Source of the DNA: Sepiola atlantica
Taxonomy: Eukaryota; Mollusca; Cephalopoda; Sepiida; Sepiolidae
DNA: 64,000 nt
Assembly (NCBI GenBank): GCA_963556195.1
Contig: CAUVYP010001208.1
Location: 4,898,001-4,962,000, forward strand
Direction of reading: 5' to 3'
Part shown: one piece after another, positions 1 to 9,490 of the stretch
Layout: each line of letters begins with the position of its first letter
Numbering within the stretch: the first letter of the stretch is position 1
Position numbers and translations under genes: made by a program
The notes under the pieces: generated by a model
What the model saw: the letters and a program-made list of their open reading frames with translations, nothing else
The model's database searches: none
Told to the model about the DNA's origin: nothing

Positions 1-8
1 AATAAAAT
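1..8. repeat. Tail of a truncated monomer at the left edge
   Basis: The window opens with aataaaat, the last eight bases of a monomer with the caataaaa tail. That tail is found mostly on class Cx copies. The array therefore continues to the left. Confidence 0.9.
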
Positions 9-938
9 TTAGCGCGTTTTAAAGTTGATATCGCTTTTGTTTATAACTTCCACATTTATTCGAATTGTGCAACGAAACTTTGCAGACAGTCGCGGAGACA
101 CATGTTCTACTGAAGTACCAAGTTTCAGAAGTGCAGCTCTTGTACTGCCGGAGATATGTCGATACAAACTGAATACGCAAACTATCAACAAAATTTAGTG
201 CGATTTAAAGTTGATATCGCTTTTGTTTATAACTTCCACATTTATTCGAATTGTGCAACGAAACTTTGTAGACAGTCGCGGATAGGCCTTTTCTACTGAG
301 GTACCAAGTTTCAGAAGTGCAGCTCTTGTACTGCCGGAGATATGTCGATACAAACTGAATACGCAAAACATCAACAAAATTTAGCGCGTTTTAAAGTTGA
401 TATCGCTTTTGTTTATAACTTCCACATTTATTCGAATTGTGCAACGAAACTTTGCAGACAGTCGCGAAGACACATGTTCTACTGAAGTACCAAGTTTCAG
501 AAGTGCAGCTCTTGTACTGCCGGAGATATGTCGATACAAACCGAATACGCAAAACATCAACAAAATTTAGCGCGTTTTAAAGTTGATATCGCTTTTGTTT
601 ATAACTTCCACATTTATTCGAATTGTGCAACGAAACTTTGCACAGATTAGCGGAGTCACATTTTCTACTGAAGTACCAAGTTTCAGAAGTGCAGCTCTTG
701 TACTGCCGGAGATATGTCGATACAAACTGAATACGTAAAACATCAACAAAATTTAGCGCGTTTTAAAGTTGATATCGCTTTTGTTTATAACTTCCATATT
801 TATTCGAATTGTGCAACGAAACTTTGCAGACAGTCGCGGAGACACATGTTCTACTGAAGTACCAAGTTTCAGAAGTGCAGCTTTTGTACTGCCGGAGATA
901 TGTCGATACAAACTGAATACGCAAAACATCAACAAAAT

Positions 939-1124
939 TTAGCGCGTTTTAAAGTTGATATCGCTTTTGTTTATAACTTCCACATTTATTCGAATTGTGC
1001 AACGAAACTTTGTAGACAGTCGCGGATAGGCCTTTTCTACTGAGGTACCAAGTTTCAGAAGTGCAGCTCTTGTACTGCCGGAGATATGTCGATACAAACT
1101 GAATACGCAAAACATCAACAAAAT
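939..1124. repeat. Reference monomer, class C
   Basis: The cassette reads gtagacagtcgcggatagg then ccttttctactgagg. A sister form has ggcattttc (6516, 8561, 10605, 11163, 13207, 16740, 18600, 20274, 21948, 24551, 45376, 46678), sometimes with gtagacaaacgcgg or gtaaacagtcg. The C-type change at position 75 breaks the dyad present in the other classes. No C monomer occurs between 31432 and 45375. Confidence 0.92.
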
Positions 1125-1310
1125 TTAGCGCGTTTTAAAGTTGATATCGCTTTTGTTTATAACTTCCACATTTATTCGAATTGTGCAACGAAACTTTGCA
1201 GACAGTCGCGGAGACACATGTTCTACTGAAGTACCAAGTTTCAGAAGTGCAGCTCTTGTACTGCCGGAGATATGTCGATACAAACCGAATACGCAAAACA
1301 TCAACAAAAT

Positions 1311-1496
1311 TTAGCGCGTTTTAAAGTTGATATCGCTTTTGTTTATAACTTCCACATTTATTCGAATTGTGCAACGAAACTTTGCACAGATTAGCGGAGT
1401 CACATGTTCTACGGAAGTACCAAGTTTCAGAAGTGCAGCTCTTGTACTGCCGGAGATATGTCGATACAAACTGAATACGCAAAACATCAACAAAAT
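1311..1496. repeat. Reference monomer, class B
   Basis: The cassette reads gcacagattagcgg then agtcacatgttctacgg. Compared with class A it differs at about ten positions in a 34-bp stretch, while the rest of the monomer is almost identical. The change at positions 77-78 completes a 7-bp inverted repeat with positions 58-64. B monomers commonly follow an A copy that carries the attaag junction, and are then followed by a D copy. Confidence 0.93.
1368..1388. other. Dyad symmetry element in a class B monomer
   Basis: TGTGCAA (1368-1374) and TTGCACA (1382-1388) form a perfect 7-bp inverted repeat around a 7-nt spacer, cgaaact. It recurs in B, Bt and Bv copies at monomer positions 58-78. Class A, D and By keep five paired bases next to the spacer and lose the sixth. 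Class C loses an inner pair. A protein-binding role is not shown by sequence. Confidence 0.75.
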
Positions 1497-1517
1497 TTAG
1501 CGCGTTTTAAAGTTGAT
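1486..1517. other. Inverted repeat spanning the monomer junction
   Basis: ATCAAC (1486-1491) at the end of one monomer and GTTGAT (1512-1517) at the start of the next are perfect inverted arms 20 nt apart, with gcgcg in the loop. Most junctions carry it. Junctions with catcgac (after D copies) or catcaat (after Cx copies) lose one pair. It is short enough that function is doubtful. Confidence 0.6.
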
Positions 1518-2789
1518 ATCGCTTTTGTTTATAACTTCCACATTTATTCGAATTGTGCAACGAAACTTTGCACAGGTTAGCGGAGTCACATGTTCTACGG
1601 AAGCACCAAGTTTCAGAAGTGCAGCTCTTGTACTGCCGGAGATATGTCGATACAAACTGAATACGCAAAACATCAACAAAATTTAGCGCGTTTTAAAGTT
1701 GATATCGCTTTTGTTTATAACTTCCACATTTATTCGAATTGTGCAACGAAACTTTGCACAGATTAGCGGAGTCACATTTTCTACTGAAGTACCCAGTTTC
1801 AGAAGTGCAGCTCTTGTACTGCCGGAGATATGTCGATACAAACTGAATACGCAAAACATCAACAAAATTTAGCGCGTTTTAAAGTTGATATCGCTTTTGT
1901 TTATAACTTCCACATTTATTCGAATTGTGCAACGAAACTTTGTAGACAGTCGCGGATAGGCATTTTCTACTGACGTACCAAGTTTCAGAAGTGCAGCTCT
2001 TGTACTGCCGGAGATATGTCGATACAAACTGAATACGCAAAACATTACAAAATTTAGCGCGTTTTAAAGTTGATATCGCTTTTGTTTATAACTTCCACAT
2101 TTATTCGAATTGTGCAACGAAACTTTGCAGACAGTCGAGGAGACACATGTTCTACTGAAGTACCAAGTTTCAGAAGTGCAGCTCTTGTACTGCCGGAGAT
2201 ATGTCGATACAAACCGAATACGCAAAACATCAACAAAATTTAGCGCGTTTTAAAGTTGATATCGCTTTTGTTTATAACTTCCACATTTATTCGAATTGTG
2301 CAACGAAACTTTGCACAGATTAGCGGAGTCACATGTTCTACGGCAGTACCAATTTTCAGAAGTGCAGCTCTTGTACTGCCGGATATATGTCGATACAAAC
2401 TGAATACGCAAAACATCAACAAAATTTAGTGCGATTTAAAGTTGATATCGCTTTTGTTTATAACTTCACCATTCTTTAGAATTGTGCAACGAAACTTTGC
2501 AGAGATAAGCGGAGTCACATGCTCTACGGAAGTACCAAGTTTCAGAAGTGCAGCTCTTGTACTGCCGGAGATATGTCGATACAAACTGAATACGCAAAAC
2601 ATCGACAAAATTTAGCGCGTTTTAAAGTTGATATCGCTTTTGTTTATAACTTCCACATTTATTCGAATTGTGCAACGAAACTTTGTAGACAGTCGCGGAT
2701 AGTCCTTTTCTACTGAAGTACCAAGTTACAGAAGTGCAGCTCTTGTACTGCCGGAGATATGTCGATACAAACTAAATACGCAAAACATC

Positions 2790-2795
2790 AATAAA
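2790..2795 (+). other. AATAAA hexamer at a Cx-type junction
   Basis: The caataaaa tail of Cx and some Bt copies makes a canonical poly(A)-signal hexamer on the plus strand. Ordinary caacaaaa tails do not. It could matter only if the array is transcribed left to right. There is no other sign of a transcript end. Confidence 0.4.
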
Positions 2796-2797
2796 AT

Positions 2798-2983
2798 TTA
2801 GCGCGTTTTAAAGTTGATATCGCTTTTGTTTATAACTTCCACATTTATTCGAATTGTGCAACGAAACTTTGCAGACAGTCGCGGAGACACATGTTCTACT
2901 GAAGTACCAAGTTTCAGAAGTGCAGCTCTTGTACTGCCGGAGATATGTCGATACAAACTGAATACGCAAACTATCAACAAAAT
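2798..2983. repeat. Class A monomer linking two blocks
   Basis: Matches the monomer at 9-194, including its aaactatc tail. It follows a Cx copy with a caataaaa tail, just as the first complete monomer follows such a tail at the window edge. Confidence 0.85.
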
Positions 2984-3913
2984 TTAGTGCGATTTAAAGT
3001 TGATATCGCTTTTGTTTATAACTTCCACATTTATTCGAATTGTGCAACGAAACTTTGTAGACAGTCGCGGATAGGCCTTTTCTACTGAGGTACCAAGTTT
3101 CAGAAGTGCAGCTCTTGTACTGCCGGAGATATGTCGATACAAACTGAATACGCAAAACATCAACAAAATTTAGCGCGTTTTAAAGTTGATATCGCTTTTG
3201 TTTATAACTTCCACATTTATTCGAATTGTGCAACGAAACTTTGCAGACAGTCGCGGAGACACATGTTCTACTGAAGTACCAAGTTTCAGAAGTGCAGCTC
3301 TTGTACTGCCGGAGATATGTCGATACAAACCGAATACGCAAAACATCAACAAAATTTAGCGCGTTTTAAAGTTGATATCGCTTTTGTTTATAACTTCCAC
3401 ATTTATTCGAATTGTGCAACGAAACTTTGCACAGATTAGCGGAGTCACATTTTCTACTGAAGTACCAAGTTTCAGAAGTGCAGCTCTTGTACTGCCGGAG
3501 ATATGTCGATACAAACTGAATACGTAAAACATCAACAAAATTTAGCGCGTTTTAAAGTTGATATCGCTTTTGTTTATAACTTCCACATTTATTCGAATTG
3601 TGCAACGAAACTTTGCAGACAGTCGCGGAGACACATGTTCTACTGAAGTACCAAGTTTCAGAAGTGCAGCTTTTGTACTGCCGGAGATATGTCGATACAA
3701 ACTGAATACGCAAAACATCAACAAAATTTAGCGCGTTTTAAAGTTGATATCGCTTTTGTTTATAACTTCAACATTTATTCGAATTGTGCAACGAAACTTT
3801 GCATAGATTAGCGGAGTCACATGTTCTACGGAAGTACCAAGTTTCAGAAGTGCAGCTCTTGTACTGCCGGAGATATGTCGATACAAACTGAATACGCAAA
3901 CTATCAACAAAAT

Positions 3914-4098
3914 TTAGTGCGATTTAAAGTTGATATCGCTTTTGTTTATAACTTCACCATTCTTTAGAATTGTGCAAGAAACTTTGCAGAGATAAGCGGA
4001 GTCACATGCTCTACTGAAGTACCAAGTTTCAGAAGTGCAGCTCTTTTACTGCCGGAGATATGTCGATACAAACTGAACACGCAAAACATCGACAAAAT
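3914..4098. repeat. Reference monomer, class Dx (185 bp)
   Basis: This D-type monomer lacks one base in the gtgcaacgaaac motif, giving gtgcaagaaac, and has catgctctactgaag. Twenty-two copies share the deletion, so it is an inherited class marker and not repeated mutation. Starts are 3914, 5773, 7818, 9863, 12465, 14509, 19530, 21204, 23808, 32176, 36639, 37754, 40357, 41472, 43889, 48537, 50767, 51882, 52997, 59320, 61179 and 61736. The copies at 9863 and 12465 have cattcttcag and a Bt-like cattttctactg. The copy at 51882 reads gtgctagaaac. Confidence 0.93.
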
Positions 4099-4284
4099 TT
4101 AGCGCGTTTTAAAGTTGATATCGCTTTTGTTTATAACTTCCACATTTATTCGAATTGTGCAACGAAACTTTGCACAGATTAGCGGAGTCACATTTTCTAC
4201 TGAAGTACCAAGTTTCAGAAGTGCAGCTCTTGTACTGCCGGAGATATGTCGATACAAACTGAATACGCAAAACATCAACAAAAT
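4099..4284. repeat. Reference monomer, class Bt
   Basis: This is the B cassette with cattttctactgaag in place of catgttctacggaag. Sub-types occupy fixed positions in higher-order units: acccag (2nd Bt of several units), gacgtgc (32361, 36824, 37939, 40542, 41657, 44074, 59505, 61921), gatgagcgg (17856, 25853, 30502, 56158, 57646) and aaacggaat (18228, 26225, 29015, 30874, 47236, 49466, 58018, 59877). Confidence 0.92.
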
Positions 4285-4470
4285 TTAGCGCGTTTTAAAG
4301 TTGATATCGCTTTTGTTTATAACTTCCACATTTATTCGAATTGTGCAACGAAACTTTGCAGACCGTCGCGGAGACACACGTTCTACTGAAGTACCAAGTT
4401 TCAGAAGTGCAGCTCTTGTACTGCCGGAGATATGTCGATACAAACTGAATACGCAAAACATCAACAAAAT
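4285..4470. repeat. Reference monomer, class Ac
   Basis: The A cassette has two linked changes, gaccgtcg for gacagtcg and cacacgttc for cacatgttc. It almost always follows a Bt or By copy. It recurs between about 4.3 kb and 45.2 kb, then is absent until a single copy at 62107-62292. The copy at 25109 has only the second change and is intermediate between A and Ac. Confidence 0.9.
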
Positions 4471-4656
4471 TTAGCGCGTTTTAAAGTTGATATCGCTTTT
4501 GTTTATAACTTCCACATTTATTCGAATTGTGCAACGAAACTTTGCAGACAGTCGCGGAGACACATGTTCTACTGAAGTACCAAGTTTCAGAAGTGCAGCT
4601 CTTGTACTGCCGGAGATATGTCGATACAAACTGAATACGCAAAACATCAACAAAAT
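4471..4656. repeat. Reference monomer, class A
   Basis: This is a clean example of the commonest class and serves as the coordinate reference for monomer positions. Segments: 1-15 ttagcgcgttttaaa; 16-24 gttgatatc containing GATATC; 31-40 gtttataact; 51-56 TTCGAA; 58-78 dyad region; 74-107 variable cassette, here gcagacag tcgcggagac acatgttc; 108-160 conserved segment with gtttcagaagtgcagc and ctgccggagatatgtcgat; 161-186 tail aatacgcaaaacatcaac. Composition is 37 C, 35 G and 10 CpG in 186 bp. I see no internal half-length duplication, so 186 bp is the true basic unit. Confidence 0.95.
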
Positions 4657-4842
4657 TTAGCGCGTTTTAAAGTTGATATCGCTTTTGTTTATAACTTCAA
4701 CATTTATTCGAATTGTGCAACGAAACATTGCATAGATTAGCGGAGTCACATGTTCTACGGAAGTACCAAGTTTCAGAAGTGCAGCTCTTGTACTGCCGGA
4801 GATATGTCGATACAAACTGAATACGCAAACTATCAACAAAAT

Positions 4843-6329
4843 TTAGTGCGATTTAAAGTTGATATCGCTTTTGTTTATAACTTCCACATTTATTCGAATT
4901 GTGCAACGAAACTTTGTAGACAGTCGCGGATAGGCCTTTTCTACTGAGGTACCAAGTTTCAGAAGTGCAGCTCTTGTACTGCCGGAGATATGTCGATACA
5001 AACTGAATACGCAAAACATCAACAAAATTTAGCGCGTTTTAAAGTTGATATCGCTTTTGTTTATAACTTCCACATTTATTCGAATTGTGCAACGAAACTT
5101 TGCAGACAGTCGCGGAGACACATGTTCTACTGAAGTACCAAGTTTCAGAAGTGCAGCTCTTGTACTGCCGGAGATATGTCGATACAAACCGAATACGCAA
5201 AACATCAACAAAATTTAGCGCGTTTTAAAGTTGATATCGCTTTTGTTTATAACTTCCACATTTATTCGAATTGTGCAACGAAACTTTGCACAGATTAGCG
5301 GAGTCACATTTTCTACTGAAGTACCAAGTTTCAGAAGTGCAGCTCTTGTACTGCCGGAGATATGTCGATACAAACTGAATACGTAAAACATCAACAAAAT
5401 TTAGCGCGTTTTAAAGTTGATATCGCTTTTGTTTATAACTTCCACATTTATTCGAATTGTGCAACGAAACTTTGCAGACAGTCGCGGAGACACATGTTCT
5501 ACTGAAGTACCAAGTTTCAGAAGTGCAGCTCTTGTACTGCCGGAGATATGTCGATACAAACTGAATACGCAAAACATCAACAAAATTTAGCGCGTTTTAA
5601 AGTTGATATCGCTTTTGTTTATAACTTCAACATTTATTCGAATTGTGCAACGAAACTTTGCATAGATTAGCGGAGTCACATGTTCTACGGAAGTACCAAG
5701 TTTCAGAAGTGCAGCTCTTGTACTGCCGGAGATATGTCGATACAAACTGAATACGCAAACTATCAACAAAATTTAGTGCGATTTAAAGTTGATATCGCTT
5801 TTGTTTATAACTTCACCATTCTTTAGAATTGTGCAAGAAACTTTGCAGAGATAAGCGGAGTCACATGCTCTACTGAAGTACCAAGTTTCAGAAGTGCAGC
5901 TCTTTTACTGCCGGAGATATGTCGATACAAACTGAATACGCAAAACATCGACAAAATTTAGCGCGTTTTAAAGTTGATATCGCTTTTGTTTATAACTTCC
6001 ACATTTATTCGAATTGTGCAACGAAACTTTGCACAGATTAGCGGAGTCCCATTTTCTACTGAAGTACCAAGTTTCAGAAGTGCAGCTCTTGTACTGCCGG
6101 AGATATGTCGATACAAACTGAATACGCAAAACATCAACAAAATTTAGCGCGTTTTAAAGTTGATATCGCTTTTGTTTATAACTTCCACATTTATTCGAAT
6201 TGTGCAACGAAACTTTGCAGACCGTCGCGGAGACACACGTTCTACTGAAGTACCAAGTTTCAGAAGTGCAGCTCTTGTACTGCCGGAGATATGTCGATAC
6301 AAACTGAATACGCAAAACATCAACAAAAT
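4843..6329. repeat. 10-mer higher-order unit, partial copy 2 (8 monomers)
   Basis: Order: C A Bt A By Dx Bt Ac, matching the first eight positions of the preceding unit. The A at 5401 has cttgtac where the equivalent at 3542 has cttttgtac in the same place. The Bt at 5958 has gtcccatt. After the Ac the order switches to Bt, entering an 11-mer unit that shares the last two monomers of this block. Confidence 0.86.
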
Positions 6330-8002
6330 TTAGCGCGTTTTAAAGTTGATATCGCTTTTGTTTATAACTTCCACATTTATTCGAATTGTGCAACGAAACT
6401 TTGCACAGATTAGCGGAGTCACATTTTCTACTGAAGTACCCAGTTTCAGAAGTGCAGCTCTTGTACTGCCGGAGATATGTCGATACAAACTGAATACGCA
6501 AAACATCAACAAAATTTAGCGCGTTTTAAAGTTGATATCGCTTTTGTTTATAACTTCCACATTTATTCGAATTGTGCAACGAAACTTTGTAGACAAACGC
6601 GGATAGGCATTTTCTACTGAGGTACCAAGTTTCAGAAGTGCAGCTCTTGTACTGCCGGAGATATGTCGATACAAACTGAATACGCAAAACATCAACAAAA
6701 TTTAGCGCGTTTTAAAGTTGATATCGCTTTTGTTTATAACTTCAACATTTATTCGAATTGTGCAACGAAACTTTGCAGACAGTCGCCGAGACACATGTTC
6801 TACTGAAGTACCAAGTTTCAGAAGTGCAGCTCTTGTACTGCCGGAGATATGTCGATACAAACCGAATACGCAAAACATCAACAAAATTTAGCGCGTTTTA
6901 AAGTTGATATCGCTTTTGTTTATAACTTCCACATTTATTCGAATTGTGCAACGAAACTTTGCATAGATTAGCGGAGTCACATGTTCTACGGAAGTACCAA
7001 GTTTCAGAAGTGCAGCTCTTGTACTGCCGGAGATATGTCGATACAAACTGAATACGCAAAACATCAACAAAATTTAGCGCGTTTTAAAGTTGATATCGCT
7101 TTTGTTTATAACTTCCACATTTATTCGAATTGTGCAACGAAACTTTGCAGACAGTCGCGGAGACACATGTTCTACTGAAGTACCAAGTTTCAGAAGTGCA
7201 GCTCTTGTACTGCCGGAGATATGTCGATACAAACTGAATACGCAAAACATCAACAAAATTTAGCGCGTTTTAAAGTTGATATCGCTTTTGTTTATAACTT
7301 CCACATTTATTCGAATTGTGCAACGACACTTTGTAGAGAGTCGCGGATAGGCCTTTTCTACTGAAGTACCAAGTTACAGAAGTGCAGCTCTTGTACTGCC
7401 GGAGATATGTCGATACAAACTGAATACGTAAAACATCAACAAAATTTAGCGCGTTTTAAAGTTGATATCGCTTTTGTTTATAACTTCCACATTTATTCGA
7501 ATTGTGCAACGAAACTTTGCAGACAGTCGCGGAGACACATGTTCTACTGAAGTACCAAGTTTCAGAAGTGCAGCTCTTGTACTGCCGGAGATATGTCGAT
7601 ACAAACTGAATACGCAAAACATCAACAAAATTTAGCGCGTTTTAAAGTTGATATCGCTTTTGTTTATAACTTCAACATTTATTCGAATTGTGCAACGAAA
7701 CTTTGCATAGATTAGCGGAGTCACATGTTCTACGGAAGTACCAAGTTTCAGAAGTGCAGCTCTTGTACTGCCGGAGATATGTCGATACAAACTGAATACG
7801 CAAACTATCAACAAAATTTAGTGCGATTTAAAGTTGATATCGCTTTTGTTTATAACTTCACCATTCTTTAGAATTGTGCAAGAAACTTTGCAGAGATAAG
7901 CGGAGTCACATGCTCTACTGAAGTACCAAGTTTCAGAAGTGCAGCTCTTTTACTGCCGGAGATATGTCGATACAAACTGAATACGCAAAACATCGACAAA
8001 AT
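5958..8002. repeat. 11-mer higher-order unit, copy 1 (2045 bp)
   Basis: Order: Bt Ac Bt C A By A Cx A By Dx. Private markers are acccag in the second Bt, gtagacaaacgcgg in C, gtcgccgag plus ttcaacattt in A, and cgacactttgtagagag in Cx. All recur 2045 bp later. Its first two monomers overlap the end of the preceding 10-mer copy, so the two units share an origin. Confidence 0.88.
6888..7073. repeat. Reference monomer, class By
   Basis: The B cassette has gcatagattag for gcacagattag and keeps gttctacgg. Sub-types carry ttcaacattt (3728, 4657, 5587, 7632, 23622, 46492, 52625, 54112, 55786), cattcattcg (33105 to 44818 and 51696), or atatctcg (46492, 54112, 55786, 57274). Many copies end in aaactatc and are followed by a D or Dx monomer. 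Confidence 0.92.
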
Positions 8003-9490
8003 TTAGCGCGTTTTAAAGTTGATATCGCTTTTGTTTATAACTTCCACATTTATTCGAATTGTGCAACGAAACTTTGCACAGATTAGCGGAGTCACATTTT
8101 CTACTGAAGTACCAAGTTTCAGAAGTGCAGCTCTTGTACTGCCGGAGATATGTCGATACAAACTGAATACGCAAAACATCAACAAAATTTAGCGCGTTTT
8201 AAAGTTGATATCGCTTTTGTTTATAACTTCCACATTTATTCGAATTGTGCAACGAAACTTTGCAGACCGTCGCGGAGACACACGTTCTACTGAAGTACCA
8301 AGTTTCAGAAGTGCAGCTCTTGTACTGCCGGAGATATGTCGATACAAACTGAATACGCAAAACATCAACAAAATTTAGCGCGTTTTAAAGTTGATATCGC
8401 TTTTGTTTATAACTTCCACATTTATTCGAATTGTGCAACGAAACTTTGCACAGATTAGCGGAGTCACATTTTCTACTGAAGTACCCAGTTTCAGAAGTGC
8501 AGCTCTTGTACTGCCGGAGATATGTCGATACAAACTGAATACGCAAAACATCAACAAAATTTAGCGCGTTTTAAAGTTGATATCGCTTTTGTTTATAACT
8601 TCCACATTTATTCGAATTGTGCAACGAAACTTTGTAGACAAACGCGGATAGGCATTTTCTACTGAGGTACCAAGTTTCAGAAGTGCAGCTCTTGTACTGC
8701 CGGAGATATGTCGATACAAACTGAATACGCAAAACATCAACAAAATTTAGCGCGTTTTAAAGTTGATATCGCTTTTGTTTATAACTTCAACATTTATTCG
8801 AATTGTGCAACGAAACTTTGCAGACAGTCGCCGAGACACATGTTCTACTGAAGTACCAAGTTTCAGAAGTGCAGCTCTTGTACTGCCGGAGATATGTCGA
8901 TACAAACCGAATACGCAAAACATCAACAAAATTTAGCGCGTTTTAAAGTTGATATCGCTTTTGTTTATAACTTCCACATTTATTCGAATTGTGCAACGAA
9001 ACTTTGCATAGATTAGCGGAGTCACATGTTCTACGGAAGTACCAAGTTTCAGAAGTGCAGCTCTTGTACTGCCGGAGATATGTCGATACAAACTGAATAC
9101 GCAAAACATCAACAAAATTTAGCGCGTTTTAAAGTTGATATCGCTTTTGTTTATAACTTCCACATTTATTCGAATTGTGCAACGAAACTTTGCAGACAGT
9201 CGCGGAGACACATGTTCTACTGAAGTATTAAGTTTCAGAAGTGCAGCTCTTGTACTGCCGGAGATATGTCGATACAAACTGAATACGCAAAACATCAACA
9301 AAATTTAGCGCGTTTTAAAGTTGATATCGCTTTTGTTTATAACTTCCACATTTATTCGAATTGTGCAACGACACTTTGTAGAGAGTCGCGGATAGGCCTT
9401 TTCTACTGAAGTACCAAGTTACAGAAGTGCAGCTCTTGTACTGCCGGAGATATGTCGATACAAACTAAATACGCAAAACATCAATAAAAT
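8003..9490. repeat. 11-mer higher-order unit, partial copy 2 (8 monomers)
   Basis: Order: Bt Ac Bt C A By A Cx, with the same private markers as the copy at 5958. The match ends inside the Cx monomer at 9305: its head matches 7260, but its tail has taaatacg and caataaaa where 7260 has tgaatacgtaaaac. That places an exchange point in the second half of this monomer. The A at 9119 has gtattaag, a private change. Confidence 0.86.

Larger units (their letters stand above)
9..2797. repeat. Irregular 15-monomer block
   Basis: Order: A C A Bt A C A B B Bt C A B D Cx. The first five copies (9-938) are nearly the same as the five starting at 2798, including the aaactatc junction after the first A, tacgtaaaac after Bt and cttttgtac in the fifth copy, so this is a copy of an ancestor shared with the next block. 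The C monomer at 1869-2053 has cattacaaaa for catcaacaaaa and is 185 bp. The B at 2240 has private changes cggcag, aatttt and ggatatat. Confidence 0.9.
2984..4842. repeat. 10-mer higher-order unit, copy 1 (1859 bp)
   Basis: Order: C A Bt A By Dx Bt Ac A By. The next copy starts exactly 1859 bp further on, which is ten monomers less the base missing from Dx. Shared private markers are tacgtaaaac after Bt, ttcaacattt in By, and the aaactatc to ttagtgcgattt junction before Dx. The last By (4657) has gaaacattgcatag, a private change. Confidence 0.88.

Noticed and set aside
9..14. Telomere-type repeat from ttagcg
   Set aside because: The hexamer occurs once per 186 bp, not in tandem, and is not the TTAGG or TTAGGG repeat.
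31..41. TATA-like promoter in gtttataact
   Set aside because: It is present in every monomer with no initiator or other promoter context. An AT-rich stretch in a repeat is not enough to call a promoter.
9..191. Repeated ~60-codon open frames on the minus strand as genes
   Set aside because: They are the same satellite monomer read once per copy, mostly beginning at TTG codons and ending at the monomer junction. No ribosome-binding site, intron signal, promoter or purifying pattern is seen, and the variable cassette changes residues freely.
4521..4541. CENP-B box in the attcgaattgtgcaacg region
   Set aside because: The reverse strand has TTCGTTG followed by A at the right spacing, matching the first half of the box, but the required CGGG is absent (ATTC instead). 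The plus strand also fails.
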